Part shown: in pieces, positions 34,801-43,643 of the stretch
Layout: the number at the start of each line of letters is the position of its first letter
Numbering within the stretch: position 1 is the stretch's first letter
From: Pelagibius sp. Alg239-R121
Lineage (GTDB): Bacteria; Pseudomonadota; Alphaproteobacteria; Kiloniellales; Kiloniellaceae
Direction: 5' to 3'
DNA length: 64,000 nt
Assembly: GCF_947331435.1 (NCBI RefSeq)
Contig: NZ_CAMZOF010000011.1
Span: 186,001 to 250,000, forward strand
Position numbers and translations under genes: made by a program
Notes under the pieces: model-generated
What the model saw: only the letters and a program-made list of their open reading frames with translations
Database searches by the model: none
Told to the model about the DNA's origin: nothing

Positions 34801-35622
34801 ATGTATCAAAGAGTTATTGAACCCCTCCGGCCCTCCCATCACGCCGGGCTGAAGAACCGGGCGGCAGGCGCAGGGACCGTAGGTTCGCGGTTGCATTCTC
34901 GTCAGTGGGCGGGCAAGCGTGTCGTGATCACCGGTGGAACCGACGGCATTGGCAGGCACCTCGCGAAGAAACTGGCAATGCGTGGCGCCGACGTACTGAT
35001 CGTCGGCAGACGCGCCGAGACCGAAGTCGAACCCCTGCTGACACCTCGACAAAGTTACGTTCGTGCAGATCTCTCTCACGCGGATGGCCCGACGCAGGTG
35101 ACGGAAGCCCTGACCCGGATCGGCTGGCAGCAGGTCAACATGCTGGTGCATAACGCGGCGGTCGGATGGATCGGCCCATCGGAGCAGCAGTCGGCGGACT
35201 CCGTAGACGAGTTACTTGTGACCAACCTGCTGAGTCCCGTTGCCTTGACTAGCCTCTTGCTGCCGCATCTTCGGTGGGCACGCGGCAAGATTGTCTTCAT
35301 AGGTTCGGTCGCGGCCGGGGTTCCCTGCCCTTCCTTTGCAGTCTACGGCGCGACCAAGTCGGCTCTAACGGGATTCGCGCGCAGCCTCCGGCTGGAACTG
35401 GCCGGAGAGGTTGGTGTGCAAATTATCCATCCCGGGCCGACCCGCACCGGATTTCATGCCAAATCGGGGGTTCGATCTCACGGCCTCGCCCGCCTTTTCA
35501 TGGATCCCGAGGGCGTTGCAGAGAGAGTCTTGCGGGCAATGCAGAGCAACCGAGCGGTCTCGACACTCGGCTACAAAGCCTTGCTCGGGGAATGGGTCCG
35601 TCATGCCGGAGGGCTGATGTGA
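34801..35622 (+). CDS. short-chain dehydrogenase/reductase
   Basis: 273 residues. After a 40-residue extension the Rossmann fold begins with VVITGGTDGIGRHLA; NAAVG and the catalytic YGATK follow. The C-terminal part (VLRAMQSNRAVSTLGYKALLGEW) is longer than in minimal SDRs, as in enzymes that act on lipid-like substrates. ATG 34801 was chosen because the upstream frame crosses the operators. It overlaps the next SDR by four bases and is divergent from MarR, so probably MarR-controlled. Confidence 0.85.
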   Translation: MYQRVIEPLRPSHHAGLKNRAAGAGTVGSRLHSRQWAGKRVVITGGTDGIGRHLAKKLAMRGADVLIVGRRAETEVEPLLTPRQSYVRADLSHADGPTQVTEALTRIGWQQVNMLVHNAAVGWIGPSEQQSADSVDELLVTNLLSPVALTSLLLPHLRWARGKIVFIGSVAAGVPCPSFAVYGATKSALTGFARSLRLELAGEVGVQIIHPGPTRTGFHAKSGVRSHGLARLFMDPEGVAERVLRAMQSNRAVSTLGYKALLGEWVRHAGGLM

Positions 35623-36398
35623 GAATTGTTGTTACCGGAGCCGCGAGTGGCCTGGGTGCCGCGTTGTCGACGCGCTTTCTCTCGGCCCGCCATACGGTCC
35701 TGGGGATCGACTGTGCCTGGCCGCAGGACCAACACGAAGAGACCAACGTTCCCAACGCCATAATGCGGTATCGGGCCGATCTCGCCGATCGCACTGCGAT
35801 CGCCGGACTGGTTGAAAGGATCTGCGAGGCGGGCGCCATTGATGTGGTCATTCACAACGCCGGAATCAATGCGGCGGGACCCTTCGAAAATCTTGACCAA
35901 CCTGCGATGCACCGGATTATCGCCGTCAACCTGCGCGCCCCGATGCTCATGACTGCGGCGCTCCTGAAACAGGGCCTCATCTCGGAAGGCGGAAGCCTCG
36001 TCTTCGTCGGATCGCTCAGTTCCTACCTCAGCTATCCGGGGGCGGCGACCTATGCAGCAAGCAAAGACGGACTGCTGGCCTATGCCAAGAGCCTGACGCC
36101 TGCGCTCGCACGCCGCCGGATCGCCTGCCTCTCAGTCCTGCCCGGACCGCTCGATACGGCACATGCCCGTATACATGCCCCGCCAGGCGCAGATGAACGC
36201 GGCCGGCTGGACCCGGCAGCAGCCGCGGACGAGATCTACCGGGCGGTTCAGAGCAAACGGGAAAGCCTGGTGCCGGGTTGGCGCGCCAAGCTCTATAGCG
36301 GGATCGGCATCGCGTCTCCCAGGCTGGCCGAACGCATGATGCGTAAAATCATCTTCCTGCCGTTGCGCGATGCGGCACGTGCACAGCCCCTGTCCTGA
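35619..36398 (+). CDS. short-chain dehydrogenase/reductase
   Basis: 259 residues. The GTG start at 35619 overlaps the upstream SDR stop (GTGA), with GGAGG upstream; the fold begins at once with IVVTGAASGLGAAL. NAGIN and the catalytic YAASK are present. The C-terminal extension (RLAERMMRKIIFLPL) is amphipathic and may attach to membrane. As the second SDR of the pair it may act on the same substrate; this is not known. Confidence 0.85.
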   Translation: MRIVVTGAASGLGAALSTRFLSARHTVLGIDCAWPQDQHEETNVPNAIMRYRADLADRTAIAGLVERICEAGAIDVVIHNAGINAAGPFENLDQPAMHRIIAVNLRAPMLMTAALLKQGLISEGGSLVFVGSLSSYLSYPGAATYAASKDGLLAYAKSLTPALARRRIACLSVLPGPLDTAHARIHAPPGADERGRLDPAAAADEIYRAVQSKRESLVPGWRAKLYSGIGIASPRLAERMMRKIIFLPLRDAARAQPLS

Positions 36399-36491
36399 CA
36401 GGCCAATGCCCGCCAAGCCAATCAACCGCCATGAAATTTATGACGAATGCAATCTTCGGCAGGCGCTCGCTTTGTCAACGCAGCAAGTGCT

Positions 36492-37163
36492 TTATCCCGC
36501 CGGTCGGCTATACCCGCGTAGAAACACCTGAACAGCGGAACTCACCACCCGCTCGACATCCGCCTCGCTCGGTTTTGGGCCAACCCCAAGCACCAGACGC
36601 ACGAAATAGTCGCTTTTGACCAGGGCCAGGAACTGCGCCGCGGCCATCTCTGGGTCGGCGATCTGGAGCTCTCCGGCACGTTCGCGGCCGCGCAGATATG
36701 CGGCCAGGTTCTGAATCGAACGCTGTGGGCCAGCCCGGTAAAAGGTGTCGCCGAGTTCGGGAAATCTTGCGGATTCCGAAGCGGCAATCCGAAAGATGGT
36801 GAGGACCATGTCCGAGGAGATGATCTTCAGGAAATTACGGCCGACGCAGGGCAGAACCTGATCCGCGGGATCGTCCGGCAGGTCAGCATTCGACATCCCC
36901 GTTTCGCTCTCGCAGAGGTCGGTCATAACCGCCTCGAACAGAGCGTCCTTGCCGGGGAAATAGCTGTAGACCGTGCGCTTGGAGACCTCGGCTTCTGCGG
37001 CGATCGCATCCATGCTGGTTTCACCGTAGCCGGAATCGAGGAACAGACGCGACGCCGCACTGACGATCGCATTGCGCTTCGGTGTTGATTCGACGCCAAT
37101 GTGTACTGCAGAGTGACCGGCAGCAGCCTCCATTGCGCGCCTATCTCCAGCCTTCAGAACCAT
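36492..37163 (-). CDS. TetR-family transcriptional regulator
   Basis: About 223 residues. The TetR helix-turn-helix is plain (AIVSAASRLFLDSGYGETSM, then VSKRTVYSYFPGKDALFEAV), followed by an AefR-type C-terminal domain (SAVQVFLRGYS). The start is uncertain: ATG 37163 follows AGGAG very closely, ATG 37133 has GGAG at long spacing, and an earlier ATG exists. It is convergent with the SDR pair and divergent from the ArsR operon. Ligand and targets unknown. Confidence 0.85.
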   Translation of the reverse strand: MVLKAGDRRAMEAAAGHSAVHIGVESTPKRNAIVSAASRLFLDSGYGETSMDAIAAEAEVSKRTVYSYFPGKDALFEAVMTDLCESETGMSNADLPDDPADQVLPCVGRNFLKIISSDMVLTIFRIAASESARFPELGDTFYRAGPQRSIQNLAAYLRGRERAGELQIADPEMAAAQFLALVKSDYFVRLVLGVGPKPSEADVERVVSSAVQVFLRGYSRPAG

Positions 37164-37392
37164 AACTCCTACCATCAACGCTTTATGGCCCAGACCTCTA
37201 GCGCTGTCGCCCAAGCCTGATCAACTGCATCCATTATGCAGATTTCTGCGGAAAGATCATGATGACATAAATCAAGTTTGTGCGAATACAAGGAATTTAC
37301 GCAGAACCAGCTGTCAAATTATTGGATTTCCGACCGCAATCAGGTGTTTTATCGCCTGGCGCGTATTGCTGCGAGGAATGATTTGACTCTAT

Positions 37393-37432
37393 TTCGTTTC
37401 ATATGTAAGAAATTTCTGACATATGAAACGAA
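37393..37432. promoter_or_regulatory. 40-bp near-perfect palindrome, probable ArsR operator
   Basis: TTCGTTTCATATGT (37393-37406) and ACATATGAAACGAA (37419-37432) are exact complements. Between them lies AGAAATTTCT (37408-37417), itself a perfect palindrome; only the pair 37407/37418 mismatches. It ends 12 bases before the ArsR start codon and covers the expected ribosome site, so bound repressor would block its own expression. Confidence 0.75.
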
Positions 37433-37444
37433 GAGATCGCTTTT

Positions 37445-37771
37445 TTGCAAAAAGCTACTGAAGATCAAATGCTGACGATGTTTGCCGCCTTGGCGAACCC
37501 TCACCGGTTGCGCATTCTTGCCTCCCTGAGTGCCAACGGGCGCAACTACGTAAGTCAGCTCGCCAGAGAGGCAGGGATTAGCCGCCCGCTTCTGCATCTT
37601 CATCTGCAAAAACTCGAGGATGCAGGGCTCGTCACGAGTGAGTTCGAAGTTATGGACGACGGAAAAGCCCGCAAGTTTTTTACCGCTTCGGATTTCAGTT
37701 TCGAACTGACTCCCGAGGCTATCGCAGCCGCCGTCAGGTCGCTGCCACCCCACTCTGCAAACGCCAAATAG
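37445..37771 (+). CDS. ArsR-family (SmtB-fold) transcriptional regulator
   Basis: 108 residues with the ArsR winged helix (FAALANPHRLRILASLSANG, then VSQLAREAGISRPLLHLHLQ). No metal-binding cysteine or CxC motif is visible, so it probably senses something other than metal. TTG 37445 is used here; ATG 37469 would remove eight residues. It leads an operon of three small membrane proteins and has the large palindrome directly upstream. Confidence 0.85.
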   Translation: MQKATEDQMLTMFAALANPHRLRILASLSANGRNYVSQLAREAGISRPLLHLHLQKLEDAGLVTSEFEVMDDGKARKFFTASDFSFELTPEAIAAAVRSLPPHSANAK

Positions 37772-37785
37772 CAAAGGAACCCGAT

Positions 37786-38049
37786 ATGACTGAACAGGCG
37801 GATACCTTTCTGCTCTTAACGATCCTCTCTCTCGTCACCATTCTACTCGTGTTCGGCATGAAGTATTTCTCGGCGCTACAACGGACACGACAGCTCCTTG
37901 CGAACGAAGGCACCTATCAAGAACTGGCCGCCCGAACCGCCACCATCCAGTCAGCCAGCGCCGCGGTACTGGCACAGCTTGAGACCGATATCGCCGAGAT
38001 GAAGGACCGGATGACCGGCATCGAGAAGGTTCTGCGCGAAGTCGAATGA
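37786..38049 (+). CDS. small membrane-anchored coiled-coil protein
   Basis: 87 residues: one N-terminal membrane helix (LLLTILSLVTILLVFGMKYF) and a helical, coiled-coil-prone soluble part (QLETDIAEMKDRMTGIEKVL). No named family is recognised. It starts 14 bp after the ArsR gene and overlaps the next gene by ATGA, so it belongs to the operon. Confidence 0.75.
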   Translation: MTEQADTFLLLTILSLVTILLVFGMKYFSALQRTRQLLANEGTYQELAARTATIQSASAAVLAQLETDIAEMKDRMTGIEKVLREVE

Positions 38050-38387
38050 GATATCCGGACGCGGCAAGCATTGAGGCGGCGCGCACGCAGATGCGTTGGA
38101 TGCGGTTTGTGTCCCTGCTGGAAGGCACGACGCTCGTCGCTCTGGTCTTTATCGCCGTCCCGCTCAAGCACTTTGCAGGCTTTCCAGCGGCAACCTCGGT
38201 CATGGGACCAGTCCATGGATTCGCGTTCCTGCTCTACATCTGGATGCTGGCACAGGCGGCTTCGTCCTTTGCCTGGCCCAAAAGCGATATCATTCCACTC
38301 TTCGTCATGGGGTTCATTCCCTTCGGCGCGTTCGTCAACGAGCGCAGGCTGAAACGAATTGAGACTGATCTGACCCTATCTCGCTGA
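38046..38387 (+). CDS. DUF3817 family membrane protein
   Basis: 113 residues with three membrane helices. The pattern RFVSLLEGTTLVALVFIAVP, GPVHGFAFLLYIW, and PFGAFVNERRLKR at the C-terminus matches DUF3817, whose function is not established. Its position between two other small membrane proteins under an ArsR regulator suggests an envelope stress or transport role; that is inference. Confidence 0.82.
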   Translation: MRYPDAASIEAARTQMRWMRFVSLLEGTTLVALVFIAVPLKHFAGFPAATSVMGPVHGFAFLLYIWMLAQAASSFAWPKSDIIPLFVMGFIPFGAFVNERRLKRIETDLTLSR

Positions 38388-38399
38388 TCGGAAACAGCT

Positions 38400-38828
38400 A
38401 TGGAATACCTTTGGTTCAAGGCTTTTCACGTTGCAACTGTGGCAATCTGGATCGGCGGCATGCTGATGCTGTCGCTTGCCGTCGCAGCGCTGCCGGCATC
38501 GGCTTCGGGAACTCCAGCCACTCCGTCACCGATGATAGAGGCCGTGGCACGCTGGAACAGGTGGGTTACCTCTCCTGCCATGCTTCTCGCCTGGGGCCTC
38601 GGGATCACTATGGCGGTTCAGGCGGACTGGTTCACAGCCCCTTGGCTGCTCATCAAGCTGCCGATCGTCCTTGGCCTTTCGGCCGTGCATGGCGCGCTGT
38701 CGGGCCGATTACGTCGGCGGACAGGACTGGCGGGGCAGGAAACACCGTCCCTTCTGCGTTTCGCCGGACCTGCGACGGTCGTCGGCATTGTCGTGGTCGC
38801 GATACTGGCGGTTGCCAAGCCCGTCTAA
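38400..38828 (+). CDS. CopD/HemJ-like four-helix membrane protein
   Basis: 142 residues with four membrane helices. The start YLWFKAFHVATVAIWIGGML and the later WLLIKLPIVLGLSAVHGAL, with conserved His and Lys, recall the CopD and HemJ (protoporphyrinogen oxidase) superfamily, which binds copper or haem through helix histidines. It is shorter than CopD proper. Last gene of the ArsR operon. Confidence 0.65.
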   Translation: MEYLWFKAFHVATVAIWIGGMLMLSLAVAALPASASGTPATPSPMIEAVARWNRWVTSPAMLLAWGLGITMAVQADWFTAPWLLIKLPIVLGLSAVHGALSGRLRRRTGLAGQETPSLLRFAGPATVVGIVVVAILAVAKPV

Positions 38829-38841
38829 CTGCTGCGGAGAC

Positions 38842-39825
38842 CTATCCGCCTTTTTTACCGGCGACACACTCGGCAAGCAGGCAGATGATCTCGAACATCA
38901 TAGTCACGCCAACCAGCGCCGTATTGCCGCTGGGATCAAAGGGCGGCGAAACCTCGACCACGTCTCCGCCGACCAGATTGAGCCCGCGCAGACCGCGAAT
39001 CATCTGCTGGGCATCCCGGGTGCTGAAGCCACCGATTTCCGGCGTGCCGGTACCGGGTGCATAGACCGGATCGAGTCCGTCGACGTCGAAGCTGATGTAG
39101 GTCTTGCCGTCACCGACGACCCGCCGGGCTTCTTCGATCACCGCCTCGACGCCCAGGTCGAAGTATTCTTCGATGGTGATCACGCGGATGCCCTGCTCCA
39201 GACCCCAGTCGTTGTCGAAATCACCGTAAAGACCACCGCGAATGCCGATCTGGACGGTCCGCTTGGGATCCAGCAGGCCTTCCTCGATCGCACGGCGGAA
39301 CGGTGTGCCGTGGGTGTATTTCGAGCCGCCGAAATAACGGTCCCAGGTATCGGTATGGGCGTCGAAATGCACCATGCCGATCGGACCCTTATCGCAGATC
39401 GCACGCATAACCGGCAGGGTAATCAGGTGGTCGCCGCCGGCGGTCAAGGGCACGACGCCGGCATCGTGAAGAGTCCTGTAGTAGGTCTCGACCCGACTGA
39501 GCGTATCCTCGATATCGATCGGATTGACCGGCGAATCGCCTAGATCAGCGCAGTTCGCCAGTTCGAAGGGTTTCAACTTCGAGACGTGATGAACGCTGCG
39601 GACCATGGTCGAGAGATCGCGCATCTGCCGCGGACCATGGCGCGCGCCCGGCCGGTTGGTGGTGCCGCCGTCCCAGGGAACCCCGCAGACGCCAATATCA
39701 ACATCATCGAGATCATCCAGCGCGATGTTCGGCAGGCGCATAAAGGTCGGGATGCCCGCATAGCGCGGCAGGACCGCACCGGAGACGGGTTTAAAGGATC
39801 TCGATTTAGGCTCTTCCGAAGACAC
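38842..39825 (-). CDS. ureohydrolase (agmatinase/guanidinobutyrase-like)
   Basis: 327-residue binuclear manganese hydrolase that removes urea from a guanidino compound. Metal ligands are seen in GGDH, HFDAHTDT and SFDVDGLDP. The spacing is that of the agmatinase branch, but agmatine, guanidinobutyrate or related substrates cannot be told apart by eye. GTG 39825 with GGGAG seven bases upstream is preferred over GTG 39849. It sits downstream of coxG on the same strand, 78 bp away, perhaps read through from the cox operon. Confidence 0.88.
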   Translation of the reverse strand: MSSEEPKSRSFKPVSGAVLPRYAGIPTFMRLPNIALDDLDDVDIGVCGVPWDGGTTNRPGARHGPRQMRDLSTMVRSVHHVSKLKPFELANCADLGDSPVNPIDIEDTLSRVETYYRTLHDAGVVPLTAGGDHLITLPVMRAICDKGPIGMVHFDAHTDTWDRYFGGSKYTHGTPFRRAIEEGLLDPKRTVQIGIRGGLYGDFDNDWGLEQGIRVITIEEYFDLGVEAVIEEARRVVGDGKTYISFDVDGLDPVYAPGTGTPEIGGFSTRDAQQMIRGLRGLNLVGGDVVEVSPPFDPSGNTALVGVTMMFEIICLLAECVAGKKGG

Positions 39826-39903
39826 TGGCGGCTCCCTGGCAGTCGCCACCCCTAATGACGGCTCTTGCGTTGAACCATTGCGGATGACGAACGAATCTGA
39901 TGT

Positions 39904-40575
39904 TCAGGACAGACTAATCAGAACGGCCACGGCTGCAAGCAGGATCACGCCGACAACCCAGACCATCGGGCTGAGCCCGCCGGATTTTTCAGGCGCCTGA
40001 GTGCTGGGTGCCGCCGCAGGCTTCGGTGCTGCGGCAACGGGCGCAGGTTCGGGAGCAGCAGACGCTTCCTCCGCTGCCGGCGTTTCGGAGGTCACCTCTT
40101 CCGCGGGTGCTGCCGCTTCGGCTGATTCCGCCTGCGCTCCATCGACCAGTCCGGCAAAGGTTTCGAAGAAATCCTTGGCCATCTTCTTGGCGGTCCCGTC
40201 GATCAAGCGGCTGCCGAGCTGGGCCAGCTTACCGCCGATATCGGCATGCACTTCGTAATGCATCAGAGTTCCATCGCCATCCGGCTCCAGACGGACCTTG
40301 GCGCCGCCCTTGGCAAAACCCGCAGCACCGCCCTTGCCCTCACCGGAAATGGTGTAACTTTCCGGACGGTTCAAATCTGAGAGAGTCACTGCACCACTGA
40401 ATTTGGCTTTCACCGGCCCGACCTTGGCCACGACACGGGCCGTCATTTCGGTGTCGGAGGTCTTGTCGATTTCCTCGCAGCCGGGAATGCACTGCTTCAG
40501 TATTTCCGGATCGTTCAAGGCATCGTAAACCGCTTCGCGGGACGCATTGAGCCGATATTCACCTGTCATATCCAC
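39904..40575 (-). CDS. coxG: CoxG family protein (carbon monoxide dehydrogenase subunit G)
   Basis: 223 residues. The N-terminal 150 residues are the SRPBCC-fold CoxG domain (DMTGEYRLNASREAVYDALN, then CIPGCEEI and GSRLIDGTAKKMAKDFF). It is followed by an Ala/Pro/Glu-rich linker and one C-terminal membrane helix (MVWVVGVILLAAVAVLISLS). CoxG proteins anchor mature CO dehydrogenase to the membrane, which fits this layout. GTG 40575 gives the family-typical start and has AAGGAG nine bases upstream. Confidence 0.92.
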   Translation of the reverse strand: MDMTGEYRLNASREAVYDALNDPEILKQCIPGCEEIDKTSDTEMTARVVAKVGPVKAKFSGAVTLSDLNRPESYTISGEGKGGAAGFAKGGAKVRLEPDGDGTLMHYEVHADIGGKLAQLGSRLIDGTAKKMAKDFFETFAGLVDGAQAESAEAAAPAEEVTSETPAAEEASAAPEPAPVAAAPKPAAAPSTQAPEKSGGLSPMVWVVGVILLAAVAVLISLS

Positions 40576-40653
40576 CGGCAGGTTCTCCTTACATCTCTGG
40601 ATTGGTTTTGCGCAGACTCGCGATAGCAAGACATCTGTCAAGTATTCATAAGT

Positions 40654-41550
40654 TCAATCCCGCTTGGCGGGTTGCGTACGGGAGGCACTTTCTATGGGTC
40701 TATCCTGCGGGGTTGACGAGGCCTCGCCACCAGCTGCAACGCCTGCTTCATTCACGTTGCGGCGGCGCAGTTCGGTGATTTCGGCCAGGATGGAAAGCGC
40801 GATCTCCTCATGCCCGATAGCACCGATGTTCAATCCGGCGGGTGCCTTCAGGCGCGCAACCAGCGATTTCTCCAGGCCCAGTTCAAGCAGCTGTACGCAC
40901 AGAACCTCCGCCTTCTTCCCACTGCCGACGAAAGCCACATAAGGCACCGATGATCGAAGAGCTGCAGCCAATGCCTCCCGGTCCCGCCGCCCTTGAGTGG
41001 CGACCACGATGAAGGACTGCTCCGGCCTGGCGAGGTCTTCCAGACCATAATCGGTCTTTCGGATGTCAGCCTCCGCAAAACGCGCCTGCATGTCGTCAGG
41101 CGCAAGAACGACAAGACTGAAACCCAGGCGCCGTCCCAATTCGGCAACGGCAACCCCTACAGGTGAGGCGCCGAACACGACAAGCTGCGGGCGCGGCAGC
41201 ATCGCCTCGACAAAGATTTCAACCGTTCCCCCGCTCGGACAGGCGCTCTTATGGAGTTCGACTCCGTCCACATCGACCGGCGCGACAACCTGATCTTTGG
41301 GGCGCACGCGGATGAGATGGGCCTCGGCACCTGTTATGACTTCAGCGGCCGCTTTTCGCACCGCCCCCTGCACACAGCCGCTACCGATCCAGCCAACAAT
41401 GTCACCGCTTTGCCGGACAATGGCCTTGGCACCTGCCTTTGCAGAGGTCGCATCGCGGGTCCTCACCACCGTGGCAAGCGCGAACGCTTCTCCCGTCCCA
41501 CGCAATCGGGCCATCTCGTCCATAATTTCGTCGCCGTAGGGACCGGTCAT
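40654..41550 (-). CDS. coxF: XdhC/CoxF family maturation protein
   Basis: 298 residues with an N-terminal XdhC domain (GWIGSGCVQGAVRKAA) and a C-terminal Rossmann domain (LVVFGASPVGVAVAELGRRLG). Such proteins bind and sulfurate or deliver the molybdenum cofactor of xanthine dehydrogenase-type enzymes. Its place between coxE and coxG matches coxF of Oligotropha. The start overlaps the coxE stop by one base. Confidence 0.88.
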   Translation of the reverse strand: MTGPYGDEIMDEMARLRGTGEAFALATVVRTRDATSAKAGAKAIVRQSGDIVGWIGSGCVQGAVRKAAAEVITGAEAHLIRVRPKDQVVAPVDVDGVELHKSACPSGGTVEIFVEAMLPRPQLVVFGASPVGVAVAELGRRLGFSLVVLAPDDMQARFAEADIRKTDYGLEDLARPEQSFIVVATQGRRDREALAAALRSSVPYVAFVGSGKKAEVLCVQLLELGLEKSLVARLKAPAGLNIGAIGHEEIALSILAEITELRRRNVNEAGVAAGGEASSTPQDRPIESASRTQPAKRD

Positions 41551-42737
41551 CAGAGCTTCGCCAGATAGGGTTCGAGTGCCGCAAGGCTCTCCAGGTTGTG
41601 GGCCGGCGCGAAGAGATCGATATGCGGCAGCGCGGCTGCCATCCCTCCGGCGACCGGCTCGTAACCGGACCAGCCGATCATAGGGTTGAGCCAGACGATA
41701 CGCTTACAGCGCCGGCGCAGCTTGATCAGGGACTCGCCAAGCTTGTCGGAAGACCCGGTATCGTAGCCGTCGCTGACGACCATCACCACGCTGCGCGAAT
41801 TCAAGACCCGCTGAGCATGGAGGCGGTTAAAGGCATCCAAGCTCTCACCGATCTTGGTACCGCCACTCCAGCCCTGCGAGATCAGGGTCATGCGCTCCAG
41901 CGCCTTTTCGGCGTTACGTTCCTTGAGCGCCTCGGAGATATGGACCAGGCGGGTATGGAAGACGAAGGCCTCCGCCTGCCGGAAGTTATCAAGCACACCC
42001 AGGATGAAGCGCAGGAAGAAAAGGCTGTAGTGGTTCATCGAGCCCGACACGTCCAACAGCACGACAATCCGCAATGGCTTGTCCCGGCGCTGCCGGCGAA
42101 AGAGCTCAATCGGCGTGCCGCCGTGGGCGATGTTGCGATGGATCGTCTTGCGCAGGTCGATTCGACGGCCTTTCCGGCGTTCCCTTTCCCGCCGCGACAG
42201 GCGGCTGCGCATGCGTGCGGCCAAACGGGCCGTCAGCTCGTGCACCCGTGCCAGTTCCTCTGGATCACTGATCTGCCGTAGATCGGCTTTTTCGAGCGAT
42301 TCTGCCGCACTGGCTCCGCGCTGGCGGGTTCCGGCCGGACCGGCCTGTTCGCCACCATCCGCCGCACTTCGCTCAACGGCGGCGGCCAGAACACTGGGCT
42401 TGGTTGCAGGCCCGCTGCCTGGCAGACGGCGCAGACCCTGAGGCCCCGATCCGCTGACTGTGGCAACCCGCTTTAAGCCGCGGCGCAGCCAGAAGGCATC
42501 AAACATCTCATCAAAACGCCGCCAATCGGCCGTCGTCGTGCAAAGCAGGGAGCGTAACCCCTGGCGCAATTCATCGGCCGACAGCATCTCATCGCCATCG
42601 AGAAACCTCGCGGCGTCATGGGCTTCGGCGGCACCGACCACATAGCCGTTGTCCCGCAGCATGCGCAAAAACCGGACCAGACGCAGAAGAGGATCGGACA
42701 AAACAGGGAGCGCAGGTATGTTTTGAGCGGAGGCCAT
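41550..42737 (-). CDS. coxE: CoxE, von Willebrand factor A domain protein
   Basis: 395 residues. The MIDAS motif DVSGSMNHYS near residue 230 and the closing NPMIGWSGYEPVAGGM and LPHIDLFAPAHNLESL stretches are typical of CoxE. It works with the AAA+ protein CoxD to insert sulfur and copper into the CO dehydrogenase active site. The middle (about 120-190) is low-complexity and charged. It starts three bases after coxD. Confidence 0.93.
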   Translation of the reverse strand: MASAQNIPALPVLSDPLLRLVRFLRMLRDNGYVVGAAEAHDAARFLDGDEMLSADELRQGLRSLLCTTTADWRRFDEMFDAFWLRRGLKRVATVSGSGPQGLRRLPGSGPATKPSVLAAAVERSAADGGEQAGPAGTRQRGASAAESLEKADLRQISDPEELARVHELTARLAARMRSRLSRRERERRKGRRIDLRKTIHRNIAHGGTPIELFRRQRRDKPLRIVVLLDVSGSMNHYSLFFLRFILGVLDNFRQAEAFVFHTRLVHISEALKERNAEKALERMTLISQGWSGGTKIGESLDAFNRLHAQRVLNSRSVVMVVSDGYDTGSSDKLGESLIKLRRRCKRIVWLNPMIGWSGYEPVAGGMAAALPHIDLFAPAHNLESLAALEPYLAKL

Positions 42738-42740
42738 GAC

Positions 42741-43622
42741 TCAGGCCACTTTCCCGACGATGCGCTCGGTGATCTCGGGCGATACAGCCCGCCGGTCGTG
42801 GTCGGTCTTCAGCAGGCAAAGCAGGCTGTCATACACCGCCTCGGGGTCCTCCCGCAGATCGGCGATCTCCAAACCAACGAGTGCCGCAGCCCAATCGAGG
42901 GTCTCGGCAATCCCCGGCTTTTTGTCGATGTCTTCCTTGCGGATGGATTGAACGAAACGGACCACCTGGCCGGCCAGCCGAAGATCTATTCCAGGCATCC
43001 GGGCCTGCAGAATCCGGATTTCTTTTCCTTCGTCGGGATAGTCGACGTAGTGGTAGAGGCACCGTCGGCGCAGGGCGTCCGAGAGCTCGCGCGTTCCGTT
43101 GGATGTCAGAACCACATAGGGGACCGACTTGGCCTCGATCGTCCCTAGCTCGGGAATCGAGATCTGGAAATCGGACAGCACCTCGAGCAGAAAGGCTTCG
43201 AACTCCTCGTCGGCCCGGTCAATCTCGTCGATCAATAATACCGGTGGCGTTTCCTGACTGATGGCCTCCAGCAGAGGCCGGCGCAGCAGGAAATCTTCCT
43301 GGAAGATATGTTGCTCCTTTTCAGAAGCACTGATCTCTTCCTGCTCCCAGATCTTGATGGCCAGTAACTGCCGCTGATAGTTCCACTCGTAAATCGCGGC
43401 GTTGGCATCGAGACCTTCGTAGCACTGAAGTCGGATCAGCCGCGTATCCAGAACGCGCGCAAGGCCCTTGCCGACCTCGGTCTTGCCGACCCCGGCATCG
43501 CCCTCCAGCAGCAGCGGCCGTTGCAGCCGCTGCATCATGAGAACGGCCATAGCCAGCTGAGGATCGGCCACATAACCGGTCTCGCCAAAGCGCCGCAGGA
43601 TATCTTTGCGTTCTTCCTTCAT
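42741..43622 (-). CDS. coxD: CoxD, MoxR-type AAA+ ATPase
   Basis: 293 residues with Walker A GDAGVGKT (41-48), Walker B LLIDEIDRAD, and sensor residues around VVLTSNGTRELSDALRRRCL. CoxD is the ATP-driven chaperone for assembly of the [CuSMoO2] centre in form I CO dehydrogenase. Located between coxL and coxE, as in the known cox clusters. Confidence 0.94.
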   Translation of the reverse strand: MKEERKDILRRFGETGYVADPQLAMAVLMMQRLQRPLLLEGDAGVGKTEVGKGLARVLDTRLIRLQCYEGLDANAAIYEWNYQRQLLAIKIWEQEEISASEKEQHIFQEDFLLRRPLLEAISQETPPVLLIDEIDRADEEFEAFLLEVLSDFQISIPELGTIEAKSVPYVVLTSNGTRELSDALRRRCLYHYVDYPDEGKEIRILQARMPGIDLRLAGQVVRFVQSIRKEDIDKKPGIAETLDWAAALVGLEIADLREDPEAVYDSLLCLLKTDHDRRAVSPEITERIVGKVA

Positions 43623-43643
43623 GGACCGGTCGCTTACGCTCCG

